From: a virus
Strand: one strand, 5' to 3'
Length of the DNA stretch: 26,840 nt
IMG/VR virus record: IMGVR_UViG_3300027970_000119
Location: 1-26,840 of that record
Each line of letters starts with the position of its first letter. Positions within the stretch are counted from its first letter, which is position 1. Under the pieces are notes generated by a model that saw only the letters and a program-made list of their open reading frames with translations, was not told the DNA's origin and made no database searches. The position numbers and the translations under genes are program-made. Below are positions 7,059-13,719 of the stretch, piece by piece.

Positions 7059-7763
7059 ATGGCAAACTCAGGTGGTAGGTTCTTTGTAGGAAATATTGGC
7101 AGTACTGGTACAGCCACTGGCCCTCATATTCATAAATACGTTAAGGATTTAAAAACAGGTTCTTATATTGATCCATCAACAATTAAAAGCGCTTTAACCG
7201 GGATTCAGATCGGAGAGAAAAGAACTCCTTTGGTTAGACGCACCTCTACGGGTGGTTTTGAGTGGAATCCAGATACAGGATTAGTGGTTACCTCACCGTT
7301 TGGCCAAAGGACAGCACCAACGGCTGGAGCATCGACTGATCATAAAGGCATCGATTTTGGTGGCGCAGCTGGAACACCAGTTTATTTACAAGGTTATGGT
7401 AAAGCTTTACCTGTACCATCAGCAGGTGGTTACGGTAACTTAATGACGTTTAGAACAGGAGATAATAAATATGAATTAGGTTTTGGACATATGAGTAAGC
7501 TGGGACCAGAAGCGCAGGTATATGCATCAAATTTAAATTCAAAACCAGCAGTACCTTCAATTGAACAACGTCAACAAGAACAGTTAATAGGCGCTGGTAC
7601 AGCATTGGCTTTAATAAGTAAATTATTTGGACAAGCAAAAAACGATAAAGATAGTTCCCGTGGTTTATACAGCAGTTTAGTTGGATCAATGTTAAACCCT
7701 AAACAAGACACAACCACAGATTTTTTAATGAATTACATGATGCAAAATCCGTATGAAGCATAA
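7059..7763 (+). CDS. M23-family peptidase with circularly permuted motifs
   Basis: A 234-residue protein with every hallmark of a lysostaphin-type M23 zinc endopeptidase, but in rotated order. Normally HxxxD comes first and GSTG..TGPHxH last. Here the N-terminus carries GSTGTATGPHIHKYV (His23, His25) followed by a GxYIDP turn at 34-39. After a linker come TSPFGQRTAP (78-87), DHKGIDFGGAAGTPV (His95, Asp99), YGNLMTF and FGHMS (His144). All expected residues are present: zinc ligands His95, Asp99 and His25, and catalytic His23 and His144. M23 enzymes cut peptide crossbridges in peptidoglycan, so this is a likely virion-associated entry enzyme. The C-terminus has a helical tail rich in Leu and Met. 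Upstream DNA is a terminator, so no missing N-terminal half can be hidden there. Confidence 0.75.
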   Translation: MANSGGRFFVGNIGSTGTATGPHIHKYVKDLKTGSYIDPSTIKSALTGIQIGEKRTPLVRRTSTGGFEWNPDTGLVVTSPFGQRTAPTAGASTDHKGIDFGGAAGTPVYLQGYGKALPVPSAGGYGNLMTFRTGDNKYELGFGHMSKLGPEAQVYASNLNSKPAVPSIEQRQQEQLIGAGTALALISKLFGQAKNDKDSSRGLYSSLVGSMLNPKQDTTTDFLMNYMMQNPYEA

Positions 7764-7780
7764 GATTGATTTATTACACC

Positions 7781-7786
7781 TATAAT
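7781..7786 (+). promoter_or_regulatory. Possible -10 element (TATAAT)
   Basis: A perfect TATAAT lies 22 nt before the GTG at 7809 in a 45-nt intergenic gap. No -35 box at 16-18 nt spacing is seen. Confidence 0.35.
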
Positions 7787-7808
7787 AAAAGAATGATGGT
7801 AACAAGAA

Positions 7809-8270
7809 GTGCAGCTATCTGATTTTGACAAAAGTAGAGTAAGGTACCATCTAGGTTATTTTACTGTTTCTATTCCAGCAGGAGACTATGCTCGTCTGGA
7901 AGAAGCAATGAATACTATACCTGATTCTTATTTCTACAATAAGATTACTATTCAGGTTGGTCGTTGTGATACAGCAGAAAAGAAAACTGAAGTTGCAAGT
8001 TCTCCTTCTACTAGGATTGAAAGTATTCTTGGAGACGTAGACCGTACTATTCGATCTTCTAATGCAAAAGAAGCTCTTAAAGTATGGGATGAAATATACT
8101 TGTATGAAACAAATCGACTAGCCATGATTCTTTATGTGCCAAATTATAAAGATCCATTCCAAGCTCGATATCGTTATGAGCGTTCAGGTGCTGAATATAT
8201 TCAAGCATTACCTGGACCCGCAGATACTGCCGTAGGTAGTAATCTTTATCTTCACGTAAACCACAGGTAG
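7809..8270 (+). CDS. Conserved small virion protein, possible head-tail connector
   Basis: A 153-residue mainly helical protein. It begins LSDFDKSRVRYHLGYFTVSI and continues PAGDYARLEEAMNTIPDSYF, then a helix-rich C-terminal part (TRIESILGDVDRTIRSS, EALKVWDEIYLYETNRLAMI). A short protein starting 'DKSRVRYHLGY' with 'PAGD.ARLEEAM..IPDS' resembles conserved cyanophage/cyanobacterial phage structural proteins of head-completion size, but I cannot name the family with certainty. The start is GTG at 7809, forced by an in-frame TAA at 7800-7802. The stop lies 4 nt before the next ATG, so the two genes are coupled. Confidence 0.6.
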   Translation: MQLSDFDKSRVRYHLGYFTVSIPAGDYARLEEAMNTIPDSYFYNKITIQVGRCDTAEKKTEVASSPSTRIESILGDVDRTIRSSNAKEALKVWDEIYLYETNRLAMILYVPNYKDPFQARYRYERSGAEYIQALPGPADTAVGSNLYLHVNHR

Positions 8271-8274
8271 TGTC

Positions 8275-9156
8275 ATGAATCCATTTGAGAAGTTTATTCA
8301 AAAAGCATCCGGATTAAATCCAGTCGGTAGAGTTGGAGGATTATTTAATAAACCAATTGGTAGATTAAGCTCTGTAGGCGCTTTAGTAGACACTGGATAT
8401 AAAGGAGCTACACAGCAATCACGTCTAGGAGGGCTTTTTACCCCTGAAGGAGCCGCATATAATGTAGTAAGAAATGCTACAGGAGGCCCCTTTTCGCTAT
8501 TACCTCAAGTGGTATCGGGACTACAAGAGTTGCCTTATGGCTCAAGGACACTTGGCCTTGCCACAAACAGTCTTGCTAATGAAATAAAATATGGTGGATC
8601 AAAAATAGCAAATGAATCCAATTATATTATTGATCGTTTAAAACTAGGTAATCTACCTTATGGCGAAGTAGATAGGCGTATAAACACAGGTGATTATGGA
8701 AGGAATGCTCCTCCAGGAAGCGGTAAGTTCTTTGGGACAATGACGTATTCCCCAGAAGGCTCTCTTGATAACGCTCCAGCTCGTGAACGCGCTTATGCTG
8801 CAGAGCTTTCCAGTACTGCGCAACAAGCAGCACAGAATCCTATGTTAAATCAATATAGATCTTTAAGTAAAACAGATCCAACAGCGGCCCTTAATTTAGG
8901 CATGCAAATGTGGGCACAAGCAAACCCTGGCTTGGCACAAAAAGTTAAACCTGGTCAGTCAGGATATGAGGCTATTCAACCGGCCATTGATAATTATTAT
9001 ACTAATCAGTACCGTGATTATGGAGAACCTGCCTCAACACCTATTACTCCCCCTGGACCGACAGAAGAAGAAATACAAGCTTATTATAAAAACCAATACC
9101 GCGATTATGGTGAACCAATATTTAATCCTGCTGAAATGTTAAACTATAAAAAATAA
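8275..9156 (+). CDS. Unknown virion-associated protein with duplicated C-terminal motif
   Basis: A 293-residue protein of unknown family. The N-terminal 100 residues are Gly/Leu-rich with positive charge (NPVGRVGGLFNKPIGRLSSV). The middle is helical, with Ala/Gln-rich stretches (TAQQAAQNPMLNQYRSL). Near the C-terminus the 12-residue motif YYxNQYRDYGEP occurs twice, at residues 241-252 and 270-281. It starts 4 nt after the previous stop. There is no hydrolase motif or membrane segment of convincing length. Context says structural or internal virion protein. Confidence 0.55.
   Translation: MNPFEKFIQKASGLNPVGRVGGLFNKPIGRLSSVGALVDTGYKGATQQSRLGGLFTPEGAAYNVVRNATGGPFSLLPQVVSGLQELPYGSRTLGLATNSLANEIKYGGSKIANESNYIIDRLKLGNLPYGEVDRRINTGDYGRNAPPGSGKFFGTMTYSPEGSLDNAPARERAYAAELSSTAQQAAQNPMLNQYRSLSKTDPTAALNLGMQMWAQANPGLAQKVKPGQSGYEAIQPAIDNYYTNQYRDYGEPASTPITPPGPTEEEIQAYYKNQYRDYGEPIFNPAEMLNYKK
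8995..9117 (+). repeat. Two copies of a YYxNQYRDYGEP coding motif
   Basis: Copies lie at 8995-9030 and 9082-9117, 87 bp apart and in the same frame. The DNA differs at several third codon positions (for example TAC-CGT-GAT against TAC-CGC-GAT, and GGA-GAA-CCT against GGT-GAA-CCA) while the peptide is kept apart from one residue. Confidence 0.8.
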
Positions 9157-9388
9157 TAATTATTTAATTCTTGGCATTGTAAACCATATAAGTCCAAGCC
9201 AGCTGGATAAGAATCTTTGATTCACGGGGACCAGTGTTGTTGCAATAAACTGATGATTCTTTGCCCTAATTTTGTTAGACGCCTTGCAGCTACAGTGAGT
9301 TTAATTACGTCTGTTCAAGCCGTATTCACGCCAGGTCTCAAGGCTGAGTCAAATTGGGTTAACTGAAACACCATTAAAAATAGAATTT
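9157..9388 (+). other. 232-bp gap with doubtful 37-codon ORF (9253-9366) and hairpins
   Basis: No secure gene. A 37-codon ORF at 9253-9366 encodes a basic then hydrophobic peptide (FVRRLAATVSLITSVQAV) but has no ribosome-binding site. The reading frame of the downstream hydrolase is open back to 9305 without ATG, GTG or TTG. CCAGCTGG at 9199-9206 is an 8-bp palindrome, and GAATC-TTT-GATTC at 9211-9223 is a small hairpin. TAGAAT at 9381-9386 sits only 2 nt before the next ATG. The stretch could be decayed coding sequence, a leader or a small RNA locus. Confidence 0.4.
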
Positions 9389-10087
9389 ATGGCACCACGT
9401 ACAGTACAACAGCTTTTTGGGTTTAAAGATCCAGAAGTTAATATGCTTACTGTCCTTTCTGGATTAGAAGGATATAGGGGGCACGGTGGAAAGGACACTG
9501 CTGCTGTAGCTGCAAACGCTCTTTCTAGAATGTTAAGTGGACAGTGGGGAGGTAAAGATATTGGTAGCGTCATCAAAGCCCCTGGGCAATATGAAGCTGT
9601 TTTTAAATATTCAAAACAACAATTAGCTGATCCTGCTTTTGGCGCAAAAGTATTAGGTGGACAAGACGAATACAATCGAATACGAAACCTTGTAAATAAT
9701 CCAGATCTTGTCAAACAAGCGTATGAAGCTTCCAGAGGAGCACAATCTTTTCGTGGTACAGCTGCATATGCGCACAAAAAACCCACTGATTACGTACCTG
9801 TCCCAGGGAAAAGTAACTATTACTTTGATCCTTTAGATAAGACTGTTTACAATAAAGGGCTACAGCTCTTTGGTGGAGCAGGAGCACCCCCAGTAAAACC
9901 TAAAGAAGTTTCTTCTGCTCTGGGATTAGAAAATCTTGTTGCAGGAGGTAATTTATTTGGTAAAGAAACATTGGAAAACATTATGAAACAAGGTGTACAA
10001 GAAGAACTTTTAACTAGTTTGATTCAACCTGAAGAAGACAATACCAATCTGTTTACTCAACTTCTGAATCAAACTAGACCATATTAA
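9389..10087 (+). CDS. SleB-like cell-wall hydrolase, probably virion-associated
   Basis: A 232-residue protein. Residues 20-75 (TVLSGLEGYRGHGGKDTAAV, AANALSRMLSGQWGG, SVIKAPGQYEAV) match the SleB/Hydrolase_2 pattern: a Glu near a Gly-rich turn, then 'AVA.v.LnR', then 'v..pgQf'. The likely catalytic Glu is Glu27 in GLEGYRG. Enzymes of this type cleave the glycan strand (lytic transglycosylase-like). Residues 125-145 (GTAAYAHKKPTDYVPVPGKS, then NYYFD) fit the end of such a domain. The C-terminal 70 residues are helical and unrelated. The ATG at 9389 has no Shine-Dalgarno, and the frame is open for 28 more codons upstream without a standard start, so the N-terminus is uncertain. Confidence 0.5.
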   Translation: MAPRTVQQLFGFKDPEVNMLTVLSGLEGYRGHGGKDTAAVAANALSRMLSGQWGGKDIGSVIKAPGQYEAVFKYSKQQLADPAFGAKVLGGQDEYNRIRNLVNNPDLVKQAYEASRGAQSFRGTAAYAHKKPTDYVPVPGKSNYYFDPLDKTVYNKGLQLFGGAGAPPVKPKEVSSALGLENLVAGGNLFGKETLENIMKQGVQEELLTSLIQPEEDNTNLFTQLLNQTRPY

Positions 10088-10099
10088 AGTTCAATAAGC

Positions 10100-10105
10100 T
10101 AGAAT
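10100..10105 (+). promoter_or_regulatory. Possible -10 element (TAGAAT)
   Basis: AAGCTAGAATTTAAATA resembles the AAGCTATAATTAAAA found before the second tail fibre at 24152. It lies 28 nt before the TTG start at 10134. No -35 box is seen. Confidence 0.3.
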
Positions 10106-10133
10106 TTAAATACGAAGAATTAAGGTAAGGAAC

Positions 10134-10919
10134 TTGTCATCTACTTCCACAAATAAACAACCACTGTTTATTGATCGTCCTTTATTTGATACTGTACGTG
10201 TAACAACACAGACAGTTGGTAGTGCAGGCTCCAATACACTAGAGGTACAAGGTGGGCAGGTTCCTTCTATCCTTGTTGATGTAGATGCAGCTCTTAGTGA
10301 TGACACGAACAATGGTGTTGTTGTAGACGCTATCACAATTGCCCGCAGTGATTTCTATAGGCCAGCAGATTACACCCTGAGTGCAGGCACATCAGGTACG
10401 GTAGTTTCAATTGCCAGCGGTCAAATTATCAATGTAACGACAACAGGAAGTTTCACTGGTGCAGGCGTTGTTGAAAGCGGCATTGGTTATTACACATATA
10501 CAGGATCAACTACATTAACAGGCGTCAACACAACACTACGTTACTCAGGTGGCACCTCCTCAGGTTTTACATATAAAGGTGTATCCTATGGGCAACAACC
10601 TGCCGTAACGTTTGTCTTCTATCAAACCCGTGGTACAACAGTACCAATCCCCGCATCTTTTGACTACCACATATTATTTGCTAAGACTGTTCCTGATGGT
10701 AGCGGTGTGATTGATTGCTCTGATGTGATGCCTCAATTGGCTGCTCCTGTTATGTCTGCTGGTAATACCAACGGTTTAGGTAGTACTGCACCACTACGCA
10801 ATAAAGGAATATACCTGGAACGAGGCGACCGTTTATATGTAGGTGTTTTCCCTGATGGACCTAATATTGGTGGGTATACCCCAGGAGCTTATGTGTATGC
10901 ACAAGGTGGTTTCTTCTAA
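10134..10919 (+). CDS. Beta-rich virion protein (unknown)
   Basis: A 261-residue protein dominated by Thr, Gly, Val and Ser with short beta-strand patterns (TVVSIASGQIINVTTTGSF). It ends with a jelly-roll-like stretch: KGIYLERGDRLYVGVFPDGP, then a Gly/Tyr-rich tail. The start is TTG (encoding fMet, then SSTSTNK), with AAGG 8 nt upstream; no in-frame ATG is near. Its stop is 2 nt before the next ATG, so it is expressed with the 522-residue protein. It is probably a tail or baseplate component; the family is not recognised. Confidence 0.6.
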   Translation: MSSTSTNKQPLFIDRPLFDTVRVTTQTVGSAGSNTLEVQGGQVPSILVDVDAALSDDTNNGVVVDAITIARSDFYRPADYTLSAGTSGTVVSIASGQIINVTTTGSFTGAGVVESGIGYYTYTGSTTLTGVNTTLRYSGGTSSGFTYKGVSYGQQPAVTFVFYQTRGTTVPIPASFDYHILFAKTVPDGSGVIDCSDVMPQLAAPVMSAGNTNGLGSTAPLRNKGIYLERGDRLYVGVFPDGPNIGGYTPGAYVYAQGGFF

Positions 10920-10921
10920 CA

Positions 10922-12490
10922 ATGCCTCTTAAAGGCAATACTAGTTTTGGATCCTTTGGTAGACCAAAAGACTTTAAACCTTTTGAAATAAAACCGATCA
11001 CCACAGAATTTTCACAAGGTGGTGTACCAGGTTCAATTACTGTATTAAACAGAGAATCAGCATGGGCTAGATGGCGTCGTGGCTATGAAATATATTCTTC
11101 TAATATCTATAACAACCCATATGAGTTCAAATTTATTTATAATATTCCCTTCCCTTCTGGAACAATAACTCCCTCCGGTTCTAATCCGACATCCATCGTC
11201 TCAGGTGCTTTTAAAGGTTTTCCAACTCGAACAAAAGAATTTGGAATGCATTGGACTGGATTAAGACGAGGGGGAAATATGCGTACAGATAATTTACTTG
11301 ATTCAGCTGGCACCAGGCTTTCTATCGCAGGTGTAACAGAAGATTCTTCTTATTGGTACGTACAATTAGCCGGAACCTGGAGCTCAGGTAATCCTTTACC
11401 TTCTCCTTTATTTGCCACGGTATCTGGTATAACAACACCTTTGAAACCAACTAACGGTGAAATACTAGAAGATAGAATCCTCACTGTTAGTGGCGAAGTG
11501 CTCACACCTGATTCTATTAATCCAGATACACAAAGAAGATATGGTTATGTACAGGCTGTTTTGGTAGATGTCATTGAAGACACAGGCGTCCTAAAACTAA
11601 AGAAGGCAGGGTCAGTAGAAGTCACACATGATAAACAATTCTTAACCCCCTCGACAAAACCTCCTGCTATTGGACGATTCCTATTGACAGGTAATAGATA
11701 TGCCTGCACGTGTCAAGACTTTACACGCAGAGAATATACCTTTATGACAACAATCAATGATACAAGTAAAACTAAAAGGAGAAAATACTTTCCTCACTCT
11801 AGTGTTGCTTCTGTTAAGCCAGGAAGACACGAAGACATTTTAAGTGACGGCGTATATAACAATAATGCAATGGTAACATCTTTAGAAAACAGATCTTTGA
11901 ATGTAGAAGCGCCTGCCGCATCGTTTGTACTACCTGATTCAATTGCAACATCAGCAGTAAACCGCTTATCAACAAGAGACAACCCTGGTATATATCAAGA
12001 TTTTGGAGCTACGTACAAACGTAATATAGAAGCTCCGTCTCTCCCTGGTAACAAACCAGATGGTTTACCTGTATACGAAGACTACACTGTTTCTCAAGAC
12101 GTCATAACTTCTTTGGGAGATTACTGGGAACCTGTATTAGATGAGATGCGTTATTGCAAACATGTCTATGCACTTAAGTTTGCAGAAAAAGTATTTCCTC
12201 CTGAGCCTTCCGATTATCCTGTTGAGTATGAATCAATGGCGGAATGGGAACAAACCTTAGTACAAGAAGCAGAAAGTAATCAACAAAGATATGAAACGTT
12301 TCAAGTAACCAAGAATTCTTTAAGCTATATGGATGTTCCTCCTTATAATTGTCAATCACCAACTGTTGCACCCATGTTGCAAAAGCTATTTAATATTCCT
12401 AATCAAATCGTATTCTTGTCAGGGTTCACCATGATAGACAAGACAGGGCGTACATATGTACCAGCCTCAGGTGAAAAACCTTCCCTTTAA
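10922..12490 (+). CDS. Virion protein with a split SWIM-like zinc motif
   Basis: A 522-residue protein cotranscribed with its upstream neighbour (2-nt gap). Most of it is beta-rich and structural in character (SSYWYVQLAGTWSSGNPLPS near 140-160; a strand-rich domain at 180-250). Residues 260-270 read RYACTCQDFTR (Cys262, Cys264) and residues 410-420 read RYCKHVYALKF (Cys412, His414). Together these are the two halves of the SWIM finger CxC-x(n)-CxH, including the usual flanks (CTCpDF and CKHvyAl). In known SWIM domains n is roughly 6-25; here 147 residues separate the halves. SWIM fingers bind zinc and contact DNA or protein. The region 425-480 is acidic and helical. A tail-wall or adaptor role is likely from context; the zinc site is inferred. 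Confidence 0.6.
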   Translation: MPLKGNTSFGSFGRPKDFKPFEIKPITTEFSQGGVPGSITVLNRESAWARWRRGYEIYSSNIYNNPYEFKFIYNIPFPSGTITPSGSNPTSIVSGAFKGFPTRTKEFGMHWTGLRRGGNMRTDNLLDSAGTRLSIAGVTEDSSYWYVQLAGTWSSGNPLPSPLFATVSGITTPLKPTNGEILEDRILTVSGEVLTPDSINPDTQRRYGYVQAVLVDVIEDTGVLKLKKAGSVEVTHDKQFLTPSTKPPAIGRFLLTGNRYACTCQDFTRREYTFMTTINDTSKTKRRKYFPHSSVASVKPGRHEDILSDGVYNNNAMVTSLENRSLNVEAPAASFVLPDSIATSAVNRLSTRDNPGIYQDFGATYKRNIEAPSLPGNKPDGLPVYEDYTVSQDVITSLGDYWEPVLDEMRYCKHVYALKFAEKVFPPEPSDYPVEYESMAEWEQTLVQEAESNQQRYETFQVTKNSLSYMDVPPYNCQSPTVAPMLQKLFNIPNQIVFLSGFTMIDKTGRTYVPASGEKPSL

Positions 12491-12494
12491 CTTT

Positions 12495-12510
12495 TTGTAG
12501 TATAATACAA
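12495..12510 (+). promoter_or_regulatory. Operator-like dyad 1 over a TATAAT box
   Basis: TTGTAGTATAATACAA is an inverted repeat of TTGTA and TACAA with a 6-nt centre. A perfect -10 hexamer TATAAT (12501-12506) lies within it. It precedes the integrase-like gene. The same half-sites with the same spacing occur before the HTH gene at 13228-13243. A protein bound here would block the -10 box. Confidence 0.6.
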
Positions 12511-12604
12511 CAAAGGTTAAAAACCTTGTAAGTTTAAGGGCCGACAAATCTTGTATTCAGGGTCGGTTCTGTCTATAGTCCAGGTAAAAATATGATCCCC
12601 TCCC
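12511..12604 (+). other. Structured leader before the integrase-like gene
   Basis: AAGGTT-AAA-AACCTT (12513-12527) is a perfect 6-bp hairpin, and CCGAC (12541-12545) pairs with GTCGG (12562-12566) around a 16-nt loop. Neither is followed by a T-run, so they are probably leader structures rather than terminators. No Shine-Dalgarno precedes the ATG at 12605. Confidence 0.4.
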
Positions 12605-13030
12605 ATGACCCATGTAATTTCCCCTCCTCTAGATCAGAGGATAGTTGACGATTTTTTCCAGCTGGCACAAAGCAGAAAAACCTATAAGCTAGCCTGGTTC
12701 TATGGAATGCTTGCCACCTTTGGTGTAAAAGCTGAACATCTCTGGGGTTTTACCTGGAACCCAGATGGTACTATCAACATCCAAAACAAAAAGAAACCAA
12801 TTCGACCCATGCACCCGCAGTGGGTTTTCTTGTTTCAACTAAAAGAAAAACAGCCTTCAGATCTTGAAGACTGTTGGAAAGATGCTTGGTTACTAATCTA
12901 TAAAGCAATGGCATGCAAAGAAGTTCAATGCAATGTGTTTGAACTACTCTTGGCCTATAAGATGCGTAAAGCCTTCTACAAGCCCTCTAAAGCATCGAAG
13001 GTACTAGAACCTGCTCTTGCTTGTTCATAG
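12605..13030 (+). CDS. Degenerate tyrosine-integrase-like protein
   Basis: A 141-residue protein reminiscent of a cyanobacterial-type tyrosine recombinase catalytic domain reduced to its core. YKLAWFYGMLATFGVKAEHL corresponds to the box I helix 'mLatyGLR.hEl', with the catalytic Arg replaced by Lys. The stretch DGTINIQNKKKPIRPMHPQW resembles the beta-hairpin Lys region and following 'R...P..w'. LLAYKMRKAFYK resembles 'Y.LRHAyair', with Arg kept but the flanking His replaced by Lys. There is no C-terminal Tyr box. It is therefore probably inactive as a recombinase, or repurposed for DNA binding. Its last 44 bp overlap, head-on, the excisionase-like gene on the other strand. An operator-like dyad covers its likely promoter. 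The homology is my reading of patterns, not a search result. Confidence 0.45.
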   Translation: MTHVISPPLDQRIVDDFFQLAQSRKTYKLAWFYGMLATFGVKAEHLWGFTWNPDGTINIQNKKKPIRPMHPQWVFLFQLKEKQPSDLEDCWKDAWLLIYKAMACKEVQCNVFELLLAYKMRKAFYKPSKASKVLEPALACS

Positions 13031-13214
13031 TCTTCTGAACAGCTCTGCGGTTCCATAGGTAACTCCCCCTGGAGTATGTCTTACCTTTGAATGCAGCATA
13101 GTGACGTCCTAGCTTTAATGTGCCATCATCTCGCATACGCAATAGGTCTGTGCGAGGGACTTCAAGCGTTTCTGCCATTTGATTGGTTGTCAACCATCCA
13201 GTGGGTGTACACAT
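12987..13214 (-). CDS. Excisionase/MerR-like HTH protein
   Basis: A 75-residue protein with a winged-helix pattern common to excisionases and cyanobacterial MerR-like regulators: GWLTTNQMAETLEVPRTDLL (helix-turn-helix), then RMRDDGTLKLGRHYAAF (wing), then YLWNRRAVQKTM. I chose the ATG at 13214, which leaves AAGG upstream and places the dyad at 13228-13243 just before the gene. Starts at 13235 or 13268 would add an unconserved hydrophobic N-terminus, and the 13235 start would lie inside the dyad. It converges on the integrase-like gene with a 44-bp 3' overlap. Likely roles are directionality factor or autoregulator of the pair; this is inference. Confidence 0.6.
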   Translation of the reverse strand: MCTPTGWLTTNQMAETLEVPRTDLLRMRDDGTLKLGRHYAAFKGKTYSRGSYLWNRRAVQKTMNKQEQVLVPSML

Positions 13215-13227
13215 AAAATAAAAGGCC

Positions 13228-13243
13228 TTGTACATATTTACAA
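13228..13243 (-). promoter_or_regulatory. Operator-like dyad 2 before the HTH gene
   Basis: TTGTACATATTTACAA on the + strand carries the same TTGTA-N6-TACAA half-sites as 12495-12510. It ends 14 nt before the chosen start of the HTH gene, where a promoter would lie. I found no third copy in the window. Confidence 0.6.
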
Positions 13244-13350
13244 TACATAAAAGGACACCTGATAGCAAGGGTTTAACAAAGGCTTTATAAGTTTACTATT
13301 CGTCACAGAGATTGGGCTATCTTAAAATTAGGTAATGGCAATTATAGAGT

Positions 13351-13719
13351 ATGTTCGCAACAGAGCATGACCCTCTCGCCCTACTGGTTGAATTAACCCC
13401 GAAGCTTGCTAAAAGACGTTTTCGAGAAGAGATATACAAATCCTGGGATCACTGCTGTGGTTATTGTGGGGCTACTGCAACAAGTCTTGATCACATTATT
13501 CCACGTTTTAGGTCTGGCTCTAGTAATAGAAATAATCTTTTACCTTCTTGCCAGCAATGCAATAATCATAAAGGCAGCACCAAGATGGAAGAATGGTACA
13601 TGACACAAGATTTTTTTAGTGATGAAAAATACCAACGAATCAAAGACTGGACAAACCAAGAAGTTCTTGATCTTTTCCAGTACACTAGTGATTATATGAA
13701 TTATAAACAGACAAGTTAA
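13351..13719 (+). CDS. HNH endonuclease
   Basis: A 122-residue protein with a clear HNH nuclease fold: CGYC at 36-39 and CQQC at 67-70 form the structural zinc knuckle, DHIIPRFRSG at 47-56 carries the catalytic His48, NNLL at 61-64 gives the central Asn, and NNHKGS at 71-76 gives the final His. HNH enzymes nick or cut DNA. In phages they occur as homing endonucleases or as packaging-associated nucleases. It does not interrupt another gene. Its stop codon shares one base with the ATG of the next gene (TAATG), so the two are translationally coupled, which argues for a fixed phage function. No strong ribosome-binding site is seen. Confidence 0.85.
   Translation: MFATEHDPLALLVELTPKLAKRRFREEIYKSWDHCCGYCGATATSLDHIIPRFRSGSSNRNNLLPSCQQCNNHKGSTKMEEWYMTQDFFSDEKYQRIKDWTNQEVLDLFQYTSDYMNYKQTS

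Noticed and set aside
9157-9366. Minus-strand fragments that look protein-like (ILIQLAWTYMVYNAKN; LTKLGQRIISLLQQ)
   Set aside because: None has a start codon in frame, they are broken by stops, and they overlap each other in different frames. They may be chance or very old remnants, so they are not called as a pseudogene.
12539-12569. Terminator after the 522-residue virion protein
   Set aside because: The CCGAC/GTCGG stem is short with a 16-nt loop, and neither it nor the hairpin at 12513 is followed by a T-run.
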